A stretch of 64,000 nucleotides of DNA, from positions 372,001-436,000 of the forward strand of contig NZ_OMPS01000046.1 of NCBI RefSeq assembly GCF_900313035.1, read 5' to 3'. Below are positions 56,539-64,000 of this stretch, in pieces. Numbering within the stretch: position 1 is the first letter of the stretch; each line of letters begins with the position of its first letter. The notes under the pieces were generated by a model. It was not told where the DNA came from and did not search any database. It was given only the letters and a program-made list of their open reading frames with translations. This DNA comes from Ruegeria sp. EL01 (lineage in GTDB: Bacteria; Pseudomonadota; Alphaproteobacteria; Rhodobacterales; Rhodobacteraceae). Both the position numbers and the translations under genes were made by a program.

Positions 56539-57324
56539 TTATTGGGTCCAATTGGGCGGACGTTTTTCAATAAATGCAGAAATGCCTTCTTCTGTATCCC
56601 GATGCAGCATATTCTGTGCCATTACCTCGCCAGTATAGGCGTAGGCCTGGTCAATCGGCATTTCAAGCTGTTGATAATATGCTTCTTTTCCGATTTTGAC
56701 GGCAGTGCCAAGCTTGGCCGCAATCTGCTCGGCCAACGATATCGTCTCATGCTCAAGCAGCATTTCCGGTACCACTCGGTTCACCAGCCCCAGCTCTGCT
56801 GCGCGTTCGGCAGAGATGAAGTCCCCGGTCGTCAGCATCTCAAACGCTTGTTTTCTGGGGATGTTCCGGCTTAGCGCAACCATCGGGGTCGAACAGAACA
56901 GGCCGATATTCACGCCGTTTACACCAAATCGCGTGCCTTCGGCGGCAACAGCCAGGTCGCATGTGGCCACCAATTGGCATCCTGCTGCGGTCGCGATCCC
57001 ATGAACCTGGGCAATGACAGGTTGGGGCAGGGACTGGATCGACATCATCATTTTGGCGCAGCGACCAAAGAGATCCTGAAAATAGGCTTTGCCACCATCT
57101 TCTGAGCTGCGTCCGGCCGTCATTTGTTTCAGGTCATGGCCAGCGCAAAACGCCTTACCCGATCCAGACAGCGTAACCGCACGGATGGAACTGTCTTCGC
57201 GCAGCGCATCAAACTCGGCCTGCAAAGCCGCCAGCATCTCGTCGCTCAGGGCATTCAGCCGGTCAGGAGCGTTCAGTTTCAGCTGTGCAACCGCGCCTGT
57301 GTCGTTACGTTCCAGAATTGCCAT
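56539..57324 (-). CDS. Enoyl-CoA hydratase (crotonase family)
   Basis: 261 residues. CoA-binding loop AFCAGHDLKQM near residue 60 and oxyanion region GIATAAGCQLVATCDLAVA near 110; a serine takes the place of one of the usual catalytic glutamates near 140 (GLFCSTPMVALSR). That pattern is like ECHDC3-type proteins of uncertain activity. Divergent from the hot-dog thioesterase at 57383. Confidence 0.82.
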   Translation of the reverse strand: MAILERNDTGAVAQLKLNAPDRLNALSDEMLAALQAEFDALREDSSIRAVTLSGSGKAFCAGHDLKQMTAGRSSEDGGKAYFQDLFGRCAKMMMSIQSLPQPVIAQVHGIATAAGCQLVATCDLAVAAEGTRFGVNGVNIGLFCSTPMVALSRNIPRKQAFEMLTTGDFISAERAAELGLVNRVVPEMLLEHETISLAEQIAAKLGTAVKIGKEAYYQQLEMPIDQAYAYTGEVMAQNMLHRDTEEGISAFIEKRPPNWTQ

Positions 57325-57382
57325 CTTGCCCTCCTGCTGGCTATCGGGCCAACTCTAGGACGGTAATTGAAGGAGGGGAAGC

Positions 57383-57826
57383 ATGGCGTTGGCAATGACC
57401 AAGGACGAACTGTCACAATATCTGACAGAGGTCTTTCCGCAGATACACAAAGACTTTGTCGTCGAGGATTTGACCGAAGACAGCATCACCATGCGGCTTG
57501 TCGTGGATGATCGCCATCTGCGACCCGGTGGTACCGTTTCAGGTCCATCGATGTTCGGGCTGGCTGACGTATGTGTCTACGCCATGGTACTTGCACGAAA
57601 AGGACGTCAGTCTTTGGCGGTCACCACCAACAGCTCACTGGATTTTCTGCGCAAACCAGAAGGCGATGCGGACATGATTGCTAAATGCCGGTTGCTTAAG
57701 TTGGGTCGCACTTTAGCGGTTGGAGATGTGCTGATGTACTCAGACGGGTCTGATCATCCGGTTGCACGGGCCAGCATGACATATTCATTGCCTCCCGCGG
57801 GGTCTGCTGCCGCCAATTTCGGATAA
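57383..57826 (+). CDS. PaaI-family hot-dog thioesterase
   Basis: 147 residues. The hot-dog motif HLRPGGTVSGPSMFGLADVCVYA and LAVTTNSSLDFLRKP places it among acyl-CoA thioesterases of the PaaI group. It likely hydrolyses acyl-CoA, perhaps products related to the crotonase encoded divergently 59 nt away. The substrate is not defined. Confidence 0.8.
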   Translation: MALAMTKDELSQYLTEVFPQIHKDFVVEDLTEDSITMRLVVDDRHLRPGGTVSGPSMFGLADVCVYAMVLARKGRQSLAVTTNSSLDFLRKPEGDADMIAKCRLLKLGRTLAVGDVLMYSDGSDHPVARASMTYSLPPAGSAAANFG

Positions 57827-57852
57827 AAAAGGGCCGGGGACTTGCCCCGGCC
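57827..57852 (-). terminator. Terminator of the DUF1127 gene
   Basis: 8 bp stem GGCCGGGG/CCCCGGCC (57832-57839 with 57845-57852). As read on the minus strand, six Us follow the stem. It lies past the DUF1127 stop and abuts the thioesterase stop. Confidence 0.75.
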
Positions 57853-57889
57853 TAGGAAGAGGTCCCTGAATGGGACTGGGGATCGTTCG

Positions 57890-58114
57890 TTAGTTCCAGA
57901 AATAGCGTTTCACTTCTCGGTGGGCCTGATGCCGTGTTAAACCGACATCCTCGAGCAGCCTGTCATCCAGATAACCTAGATTAATCCGGCTGCGCCGACG
58001 GCGTTCCCATTGAGTGACCGCCGCCGCAAACCGCACGGCCAGCGCGGCGATCAACGGCAGTCGGGGACTGTCATTCAGCAGCAAGAGGGCGGGGTTGTGC
58101 ATTGTGCGTGTCAT
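57890..58114 (-). CDS. DUF1127 small basic protein
   Basis: 74 residues from the ATG at 58114. The C-terminal YjiS-like DUF1127 domain (INLGYLDDRLLEDVGLTRHQAHREVKRYFWN) follows a basic stretch (QWERRRRSR). In Rhodobacter and Agrobacterium such proteins influence RNA turnover and phosphate or sRNA-linked metabolism; here the role is open. It is divergent from the MocR regulator, sharing an operator-rich gap. Confidence 0.8.
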   Translation of the reverse strand: MTRTMHNPALLLLNDSPRLPLIAALAVRFAAAVTQWERRRRSRINLGYLDDRLLEDVGLTRHQAHREVKRYFWN

Positions 58115-58130
58115 CTCAGTGTTCCTTTCA

Positions 58131-58227
58131 AATTGTATTGACACAAATCATAAATGTTCGGTACATCTGCTTGATACATTCGAAATTGTGTCAAAATCAA
58201 AGGAAGAATTGTAATGGATACAATTTG
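58131..58227 (+). promoter_or_regulatory. Operator-like repeats between DUF1127 and the MocR regulator
   Basis: TTGACACAA (58138-58146) and TTGTGTCAA (58186-58194) are perfect inverted copies 39 nt apart. AATTGT recurs at 58131, 58185 and near 58208, the last as AATTGTA-ATGGA-TACAATT, which contains the regulator's own start codon. Such mixed direct and inverted repeats are typical of MocR binding sites. Confidence 0.55.
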
Positions 58228-59617
58228 GCCAGACTCTCTGCCGAAATCCAAAGGACCGAAGTATACTCTGGTCGCTGACACAATAAGAAAATCTATTGAA
58301 AACAAATCTCTGAAAGTAGGTGTTAAGCTTCCTCCAGTGCGGGAACTGGCCTATAGGTTACAAATTACGCCAGGAACGGTTGCGCGGGCTTACACCATCC
58401 TGACGGATGAAGGCTTGCTACAAGCTGAGGTCGGACGTGGTACATTTGTCGCCCCGCCAAAATCCCCGATTCTGGACGATGTCTGGTCCAGGCAGCTGCA
58501 TTTGCGAGACGATAAGTACGAAGCAAATGTTAGCCTGTTCAGTCCGCGCTTGCCGGATGTGGGGCAGGTGGCCCTGATCCGCGCATGTCTGGCAAAGATC
58601 GCCCAAGGCGACCCAAGGATGTTCATGAACTATCCGACACGTGACGCTTATCAGTTGGTGCGGCAAGTGGTGGTCGACTGGTTGTCGGATTTACCGTTGG
58701 GCGTGCTGACGGCAGATGACATCGTGCTGACCCATGGCGGGCAAAGTGGCCTGTGTGTTGTGTTTCAAACCATTTTGAGCGGCCCAAAGCCTGTCGTTTT
58801 GGTCGAAGACCTGTCTTATGCTGGGTTTCGTCGGGCGGGCGAATTGATGCGGGCGGATGTCATCGGCGTGAGAATGGACAAATGGGGGATCAGCCCCGAA
58901 GCGCTGGACCAAGTCCTACGGCACACACAGGCTCAGGCGATTTGCGTTTCACCCGAGGTTCAGAACCCAACTGGGGGACATTCCCCGTTGGAACGGCGCA
59001 AGGAAGTTGTTGAGATTGCGCGGAAATACGACCTTCAGGTTATCGAAGACGATTGCTATCGCATGGGAGAGGCGCGCGCGCCCAGCTATCGCGCGCTTGC
59101 GCCAGAACGGGGGTGGCATGTGTCATCCATTTCCAAAACTCTGACACCGGCGCTGCGCGTCGGGTTTGCGATCGCCCCAAAGGAACGCAGCGGCGATTTG
59201 CGGCGGTCTGCTGAATACGGCTATTTTGGGCTGGCGCAGCCCTTGGCAGAATTGACCCGCTTGATGCTTGGGGACTCTAGTGCGCGGCAGCTGGCTGCGG
59301 ATGTTCGGTCTAAAATGGGTGAATATGTCCGAGTGGCCGTGAATGCCTTAGGCGGGTTCGATTTGAACTGGGATCCCGATATTCCGTTTGTCTGGTTGAA
59401 CCTGCCATCTGGCTGGCGATCTGCCGCATTCAGCCGCGCTGCCGAGAGAGAGGGGATACAGCTACGATCTGCAGATGAGTTTGCCCTGCGGGACGGGCGC
59501 GCGCCCAACGCCGTACGCATCGCAGTGAACGGGCATATCTCGCTGCGACAGTTTGAAGACGCGATGTTGCGATTGCGCGCTTTGCTGGACAATCCGCCCG
59601 AACAAATCAGCGTCTGA
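58214..59617 (+). CDS. MocR-type regulator (GntR HTH fused to aminotransferase domain)
   Basis: 467 residues. GntR winged helix at about 15-80 (KLPPVRELAYRLQITPGTVARAY), then an aminotransferase class I domain with the PLP lysine in SSISKTLTPALRVGF near residue 310 and the GGQSGLCVVF phosphate-cup segment near 175. MocR proteins regulate genes for pyridoxal phosphate, GABA, taurine or ectoine use; no such metabolic gene is adjacent, so the target is likely DUF1127 or itself. Confidence 0.88.
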   Translation: MDTIWPDSLPKSKGPKYTLVADTIRKSIENKSLKVGVKLPPVRELAYRLQITPGTVARAYTILTDEGLLQAEVGRGTFVAPPKSPILDDVWSRQLHLRDDKYEANVSLFSPRLPDVGQVALIRACLAKIAQGDPRMFMNYPTRDAYQLVRQVVVDWLSDLPLGVLTADDIVLTHGGQSGLCVVFQTILSGPKPVVLVEDLSYAGFRRAGELMRADVIGVRMDKWGISPEALDQVLRHTQAQAICVSPEVQNPTGGHSPLERRKEVVEIARKYDLQVIEDDCYRMGEARAPSYRALAPERGWHVSSISKTLTPALRVGFAIAPKERSGDLRRSAEYGYFGLAQPLAELTRLMLGDSSARQLAADVRSKMGEYVRVAVNALGGFDLNWDPDIPFVWLNLPSGWRSAAFSRAAEREGIQLRSADEFALRDGRAPNAVRIAVNGHISLRQFEDAMLRLRALLDNPPEQISV

Positions 59618-59621
59618 CCCC

Positions 59622-59987
59622 TCAGGTCAGAGGATCGGGATCACCAAAGAAGCCTGACAAGTATGAGATTTTGCCATCCGCACCCAAACGGACAAAATCA
59701 TGACCTTCGACCATTTTTGATCCATCATCGGCAACCATATGCCAGGTAAAGTGAACAACATCGTGATGCGAGTTCGGGGCACTGGTGATTTCTACCCGTC
59801 CACCAGCGCTTTGCAGCACTTCTCCGATGTGAACGCACAGGTTCTGCCGCCCACTGATCGCAGCTGTCGGATCGGAGTATTGCCCTGTGTCTGCGAAGCA
59901 GCGCGTTAGCAATTCCAATCGTCTATCTGCATCCATTTCCTGCCATGCAGCGCCATAATCATAAATGACTTGGTTCAGATCGGACAT
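59622..59987 (-). CDS. NTF2-fold / SnoaL-like protein
   Basis: 121 residues from the ATG at 59987 (AAGGAAG upstream). The pattern (N-terminal helix YGAAWQEMDADRRLELLTRCF, YSDPTAAISGRQNL, and HFTWHMVADDGSKMVEGHDFV) is a cone-shaped NTF2-like fold. It is convergent with the MocR gene. Activity unknown; a second SnoaL-like protein occurs at 23469-23900. Confidence 0.72.
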   Translation of the reverse strand: MSDLNQVIYDYGAAWQEMDADRRLELLTRCFADTGQYSDPTAAISGRQNLCVHIGEVLQSAGGRVEITSAPNSHHDVVHFTWHMVADDGSKMVEGHDFVRLGADGKISYLSGFFGDPDPLT

Positions 59988-60135
59988 TGGATCTTCCTTC
60001 AATATGGTGGCAAGCATATGCAGAGATGATAGCAGGCTGCCTGCGAAGGTGCGAATTCACCTGTAAATGGTGGGGTATTTTAATACCTATTTTATAAGGC
60101 ATTGTTTTCGATCACTTAAAACAGCTTTGTGTGTG

Positions 60136-60163
60136 TTGACGCGCTTCCCGACTAGGTCTAAAC
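60136..60163 (+). promoter_or_regulatory. Possible rplM promoter
   Basis: TTGACG at 60136-60141 with a weak -10 candidate CTAAAC at 60158-60163 (16 nt spacer). The 70 nt leader that follows holds a short CCGC/GCGG hairpin near 60183-60201 and may be the site of ribosomal-protein autoregulation. Confidence 0.35.
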
Positions 60164-60230
60164 CCCATCCATCGAATTCGGGCCGCTCCGCACGTGGGCG
60201 GTCTTTCACATCAAACAGGACTATCCTGCC

Positions 60231-60689
60231 ATGAAAACCTTTTCTGCAACACCTGCAGACATCGACAAGAAATGGATCCTGATCGACGCCGAGGGCGTTG
60301 TTCTTGGTCGTCTTGCCTCGATCGTCGCCATGCGTCTGCGTGGCAAGCACAAAGCGTCGTTCACCCCGAACATGGACATGGGCGACAATGTCATCGTGAT
60401 CAACGCTGATAAAATCCAGATGACCGGCAAGAAGCGCGAAGAAAACTTCTACTGGCACACTGGCCACCCGGGCGGCATCAAATCCCGCACCAAGCAGCAG
60501 ATCCTTGAGGGTAAACACCCCGAGCGTGTTGTGACCCAAGCGGTCAAGCGCATGCTGCCGGGCAACCGTCTTGCACGCACTCAGATGACCAACCTGCGCG
60601 TTTACGCTGGTGCCGAGCATCCCCATGAGGCGCAAGCGCCCGAAGTTCTGGATGTTGCATCCATGAACAAGAAAAACACCCGGAGCTAA
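60231..60689 (+). CDS. rplM: Ribosomal protein uL13
   Basis: 152 residues. 50S subunit protein; [18 protein letters not shown] and the [24 protein letters not shown] segments are the L13 signature. It overlaps the region where rpsI starts, an ancient gene pair. Confidence 0.97.
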   Translation: MKTFSATPADIDKKWILIDAEGVVLGRLASIVAMRLRGKHKASFTPNMDMGDNVIVINADKIQMTGKKREENFYWHTGHPGGIKSRTKQQILEGKHPERVVTQAVKRMLPGNRLARTQMTNLRVYAGAEHPHEAQAPEVLDVASMNKKNTRS

Positions 60690-60694
60690 TGACC

Positions 60695-61180
60695 ATGGCT
60701 GATCAGATCAATACTCTCGAAGAGCTGAGCGCCGTTGCAGGCGTTGAAGCTGTGGCCGAAGAAGTCATCGTGCGTGAGCCCGTACGTGACGAACTGGGCC
60801 GTTCGTATGCCACCGGCAAGCGTAAAGACGCTGTTGCTCGCGTTTGGATCAAGCCGGGTTCCGGCAAGGTTACCGTAAACGGCAAAGACCAGGACGTGTA
60901 TTTCGCACGCCCCGTTCTGCAGCTGATCCTGCGCCAGCCGTTCCAAATTGCTGGTGTCGAAGGTGAGTTCGACGTTGTTGCAACCGTCAAAGGCGGTGGC
61001 CTGACCGGTCAGGCCGGTGCGGTTAAGCATGGTATTTCCAAAGCGCTGCAGCTGTACGATCCGTCCTTGCGTGGTGCCCTGAAAGCCGCTGGCTTCCTGA
61101 CCCGCGACAGCCGCGTTGTGGAACGTAAGAAATACGGTAAGCGCAAAGCGCGTCGTTCGTTCCAGTTCTCGAAGCGTTAA
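60695..61180 (+). CDS. rpsI: Ribosomal protein uS9
   Basis: 161 residues from the ATG at 60695, which has GGAG 9 nt upstream; the ATG at 60689 is too close to it. The N-terminal 35 residues are an acidic extension typical of alphaproteobacteria; the S9 core follows ([19 protein letters not shown]) and ends in the conserved basic tail [13 protein letters not shown] that reaches the P site. Confidence 0.96.
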   Translation: MADQINTLEELSAVAGVEAVAEEVIVREPVRDELGRSYATGKRKDAVARVWIKPGSGKVTVNGKDQDVYFARPVLQLILRQPFQIAGVEGEFDVVATVKGGGLTGQAGAVKHGISKALQLYDPSLRGALKAAGFLTRDSRVVERKKYGKRKARRSFQFSKR

Positions 61181-61210
61181 TTTCAAATCGCTTTGTGATC
61201 CCAGATTTTG

Positions 61211-61240
61211 GGGCGTCCGCGTGTATGCGGGCGCCCTTTT
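61211..61240 (+). terminator. Terminator of rplM-rpsI
   Basis: 10 bp stem (61211-61220 with 61227-61236, one G-U pair), loop GTGTAT and TTTT. Confidence 0.8.
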
Positions 61241-61390
61241 GCTTACGGACTAAGCAGCATCATGCCGCTTTGGATGAAGTCGTTAGATAATCAACCAAGA
61301 ATTTGTAAACCTGTTTCGTGAAGGCGGGTCATTACCGGGAAGAGCGTAAGTTCTCTTCCGGCTGGTCGCCGCGATTGAGGGCGAAACACC

Positions 61391-62110
61391 ATGGTTGAAA
61401 CATCAATCGATGACATCGTTGAACACGCCATCACCTCCAGCGAGAACCGGCATCAACTATGGGTCAGGCTGGTCTCGGACCTGAACTGCGTATTGTTATG
61501 CGAGGTTGGCGTCTGGAAGGGACAGTTTGCTGAGATGCTGCTTGGACAAATCCCGGCAATTGAAGCCTATACACTGATTGATCCATGGCGGAATTTACCG
61601 GATTGGAACAAGCCCGCCAACAGATCGAATATCGAGTTTGAACAGATCAGGGAAGAGGCGCTGTACCGCGTGCGCCCGCATATGGACAAGGTCATCGAAA
61701 TCCGGGACACGACCAAAAACGCGCAACAGCACATTCCGGACGGCTCGCTTGATTTTACATATATCGATGGGGATCATACGCTGCGCGGGATCACCATGGA
61801 TTTGTTCTCAATGCTGCCGAAAATTCGGAAGAATGGCTTCATCGGTGGTGACGATTTTACCAAAACGATCTGGCAGCACAGCAATGAGTTCAGCCCCAGC
61901 GAAGTGTTTCCTTACGCGATTTACTTTTGCGAGGCGCGGGGTTTGCCGATTTACACGCTGCCATTCAACCAGTTCCTGATCGTCAATGACCCGAGCGGTT
62001 TTCGCGTTATCGACCACGGCGGGTATGCAGATCTGACACCGGCGCAGATATACACACAGCCCAAATTACAATCCTTGCGGAAGAAATTGAAGAAGATGTT
62101 GAAATCATGA
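61391..62110 (+). CDS. Class I SAM-dependent methyltransferase (type 24/TylF-like)
   Basis: 239 residues. The SAM site is CEVGVWKGQFAEMLL near residue 38 and the acidic metal/substrate motif is FTYIDGDHTLRGITMDL near 118, the pattern of Methyltransf_24 proteins that often modify sugars or secondary metabolites. A basic tail ends the protein. It stands alone between rpsI and a convergent binding-protein gene. Substrate unknown. Confidence 0.78.
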   Translation: MVETSIDDIVEHAITSSENRHQLWVRLVSDLNCVLLCEVGVWKGQFAEMLLGQIPAIEAYTLIDPWRNLPDWNKPANRSNIEFEQIREEALYRVRPHMDKVIEIRDTTKNAQQHIPDGSLDFTYIDGDHTLRGITMDLFSMLPKIRKNGFIGGDDFTKTIWQHSNEFSPSEVFPYAIYFCEARGLPIYTLPFNQFLIVNDPSGFRVIDHGGYADLTPAQIYTQPKLQSLRKKLKKMLKS

Positions 62111-62115
62111 AGTTT

Positions 62116-62141
62116 CCGAAAGGGGCGACGGCCCCTTCCGG
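62116..62141. terminator. Hairpin between convergent genes
   Basis: AAGGGGC (62120-62126) pairs with GCCCCTT (62131-62137) with outer CCG/CGG pairs across one mismatch, between the methyltransferase and the binding-protein genes. No clear T-tract on either strand. Confidence 0.4.
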
Positions 62142-62158
62142 TTGATACTCAGACTTGG

Positions 62159-63319
62159 TTATTCTTCGTAAACCAACTTCCAGGCGCCATTTTCTACGAC
62201 GTTCACAAACACCGTATCGGCCCCCTGATGGTCATCAGGCCCATATGAAATATGGTTTCCAACCAGCTCATCCTGATAATTGAGGGATTCCATTGCGGCG
62301 ATAAAGCTCTCATGCGTAAGGTCAGGGCCTGCCGCATCCAGCGCTTTGACCATCATCTCGGCCGCTGAATAGCCAAGCATCGCAAACCCGACCGGATCTT
62401 CGCCGGTTGCTGCTTTGTATTCTTCGATAAACGCGGCAGGAACCGGTTCGTCGGCGCGCGCCCACAGATCTTGCCAAGACGCAGCGGCATAGAACCCGTC
62501 GGTCACGCCACCGGGCACCTGAGCTACAACGGTCAGGAAACTGGCAGAGGTGCCGAGGAACTTCATATCCTCAAGACCCATCTTTTTGGCAGTTCCAACA
62601 ACGGTAATCGCCTGACGCACACCAAGTGCCATCGTGACGATGCCACAGCCTTCGTCCTTAAGCTTGCTGAGCGAGCCAACAAAGTCCGTCTCATCCGGTT
62701 TATGCGTGGTTTCCGCCGCAAATGAGATGCCAGCCTCTTCGGCACCGGCTTTGCTGCCTTCCAGAATTTCCTCACCAAAATCAGTGGGCAGGTACATGGT
62801 GCAAACTGCCTGAGAGCCGAACTGATCGGCCAGGTATTTCACACCGATGCGGCTCTGATCAAAATAGGTCGAGAAGGATGTGAACTTGTTGTCCATCGGC
62901 TCTTGCAGCATCTGCCGGGCCGCGGTCAGGGGGGCGACGTTCGGGATGCCCTTGGGATCCAGCAGTTTGAACCCGGCCACGTTCATCGGTGTGCCCAGCG
63001 ATTGCAGCATGGCAAACACTTTGTCGCGGTTCAGCAGCTTGTTATACCCCTGCATCGCGCGCGGCATCTGATAGCCGTTATCCTCGACCACAAAGCGGAT
63101 GGTGCGGCCATGCACACCGCCTTCGGCGTTGACCCGATCAAAGACCACATTGGCGCCCTTGGTCGCCGGGACGCCGACCGCGGCAAAAATCCCGCTCAGG
63201 TCATTGACCGAGCCTATGACGATTTCATCGTCGGATACGCCTTGCGTGTCTGCCCAAGCCAGCGTCGCTGACGCCGTCAAAGCGGTGGCCGTGGCCAGCC
63301 GTTTGAAAATGGTGCTCAT
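62159..63319 (-). CDS. LIV-type ABC transporter substrate-binding protein
   Basis: 386 residues from the ATG at 63319 (GGGAGG upstream). Signal peptide ATATALTASATLAWA, then the type I periplasmic-binding fold of the leucine/isoleucine/valine family (IVIGSVNDLSGIFAAVGVPATKGANV). Its operon partner is an acyl-CoA synthetase gene starting beyond the window, 25 nt upstream. In Rhodobacteraceae such transporter-plus-synthetase clusters often serve hydrophobic or aromatic acids, so the ligand need not be an amino acid. Confidence 0.88.
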   Translation of the reverse strand: MSTIFKRLATATALTASATLAWADTQGVSDDEIVIGSVNDLSGIFAAVGVPATKGANVVFDRVNAEGGVHGRTIRFVVEDNGYQMPRAMQGYNKLLNRDKVFAMLQSLGTPMNVAGFKLLDPKGIPNVAPLTAARQMLQEPMDNKFTSFSTYFDQSRIGVKYLADQFGSQAVCTMYLPTDFGEEILEGSKAGAEEAGISFAAETTHKPDETDFVGSLSKLKDEGCGIVTMALGVRQAITVVGTAKKMGLEDMKFLGTSASFLTVVAQVPGGVTDGFYAAASWQDLWARADEPVPAAFIEEYKAATGEDPVGFAMLGYSAAEMMVKALDAAGPDLTHESFIAAMESLNYQDELVGNHISYGPDDHQGADTVFVNVVENGAWKLVYEE

Positions 63320-63344
63320 CTTTTTCCTCCCTTTAATCCCTTGT

Positions 63345-64000
63345 CTAATTGTACATGTCTTCAATGAGATGTCCGTGTTTCTTTTCCACCAGCCCGCGTT
63401 TCAATTTCATTGTCGCGGTCAGCTCATCGTCTTCAGCGGTCAGCAAAACGTCGATCAGCCGAAAATCCTTGATCTGTTCAACGCGCGCGAACTCCTTGTT
63501 CACCGCAGCCACTTCGGCGCCGATCAGTTCTTTCACTGCGGATGCCGCGCAGAGAGAAGCGAAATTCGAGAACGGAATTTTCCGATCCTGTGCGAATTTT
63601 TCAACATTTTCCTGATCGATCATGATCAGAGCCGACAGGAACTTTCGCTGATCTCCGATAATCACAGCATCAGAAACATAGTGACTGAACTTCAATCGGC
63701 TTTCGATCTCGGCCGGGGTGATATTCTTGCCGCCCGCAGTGATGATGATGTCTTTCAGACGGCCGGTGATGGTGATGTAGCCGTCTTCATCGATATGGCC
63801 CAGATCGCCCGTGCGCAGCCAACCGTCCGAGGTAAATGTTTCTGCGGTTTTGGCATTGTTGCGCCAATACCCCTGAAAGACATTCATACCCTTCAGTTGG
63901 ATTTCACCCTGATCCGAAATGCGGATGTCATTGCCTGCGACAGCCCGGCCAATTGTCCCGATTCTGTTTTCCTCTGTCGTGTTCAGTGACGCGAGACCTG
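63345..64000 (-). CDS. Long-chain acyl-CoA synthetase (AMP-binding), C-terminal part, cut by window end
   Basis: The frame is open from 64000 to the TAG at 63345. The visible 217 residues hold the adenylate-forming enzyme's A8 region (DGWLRTGDLGHIDEDGY, then GRLKDIIITAGGKNITPAEIE) and the C-terminal lysine region is partly kept. Preceding residues (EIQLKGMNVFQGYW) match the A7 motif. It would activate a carboxylic acid brought in by the adjacent LIV-type transporter. Confidence 0.9.
   Translation of the reverse strand, partial: GLASLNTTEENRIGTIGRAVAGNDIRISDQGEIQLKGMNVFQGYWRNNAKTAETFTSDGWLRTGDLGHIDEDGYITITGRLKDIIITAGGKNITPAEIESRLKFSHYVSDAVIIGDQRKFLSALIMIDQENVEKFAQDRKIPFSNFASLCAASAVKELIGAEVAAVNKEFARVEQIKDFRLIDVLLTAEDDELTATMKLKRGLVEKKHGHLIEDMYN

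Overview
The window is chromosomal DNA of a marine Rhodobacteraceae bacterium (Roseobacter group, Ruegeria-like). The call rests on: the dimethylsulfoniopropionate (DMSP) genes dmdA and acuI beside a GntR-family regulator; a circularly permuted two-piece tmRNA of the alphaproteobacterial type with tag ANDNRAPVAVAA; the sciP-ctrA cell-cycle pair; lpxI rather than lpxH in the lipid A cluster; the F1-ATPase zeta inhibitor upstream of purC; and genes dense in short overlaps. No phage, transposase, CRISPR array, rRNA or tRNA gene was seen.

Layout. 0-2.6 kb: end of ccmH, a crotonase, then bmt and the zeta inhibitor on the minus strand. 2.7-6.4 kb: purC, a MarC-type membrane protein, purS and purQ, with a zinc alcohol dehydrogenase lying between purS and purQ. 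6.4-9.6 kb: dctB-dctD two-component pair without a transporter; its DctD lacks the GAFTGA loop of sigma-54 activators. 9.6-12.8 kb: rne behind a long leader with three stem-loops. 12.8-17.5 kb: tusA-like, ccdA, a hydrolase-like membrane protein overlapping a cytochrome P450, and class I aldolase. 17.5-21.2 kb: tag, a small RHH/DUF4169/fumC operon, a secreted protein and sspB. 21.3-24.4 kb: chromate genes chrA and chrB (rhodanese fusion), a SnoaL-like protein and the tmRNA.

24.4-32.8 kb is a sulfur/C1 island. On the minus strand a GntR regulator is followed by a methanethiol oxidase gene (mtoX/SBP56) interrupted by one in-frame TGA at a conserved Trp codon, then a polytopic membrane protein, a TenA-like protein and a small membrane protein. 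Divergently run DUF2182, DUF1326 (Cys-rich), DinB-like, dmdA, a REP-like repeat and acuI. DmdA feeds the pathway that makes methanethiol and acrylyl-CoA-type intermediates, and MtoX would oxidise the methanethiol, so the two arms fit together if mtoX is functional.

32.9-44.7 kb is the conserved envelope cluster frr-uppS-cdsA-dxr-rseP-(42 aa membrane peptide)-bamA-skp-fabZ-lpxA-lpxI-lpxB plus a CadD-like membrane protein. 44.7-51.4 kb: mnmA, sciP, ctrA, ligA, recG. 51.4-56.3 kb: a 40 aa membrane peptide behind four GTTC motifs at 10 bp period, a second MarC protein, an IscU-like scaffold, hisI, gluQ, a methyltransferase and trmFO. 56.3-64 kb: a strongly folding intergenic element, a second crotonase, a thioesterase, DUF1127, a MocR-type regulator with repeated operator-like motifs, an NTF2-like protein, rplM-rpsI, a methyltransferase, a LIV-type binding protein and the end of an acyl-CoA synthetase gene.
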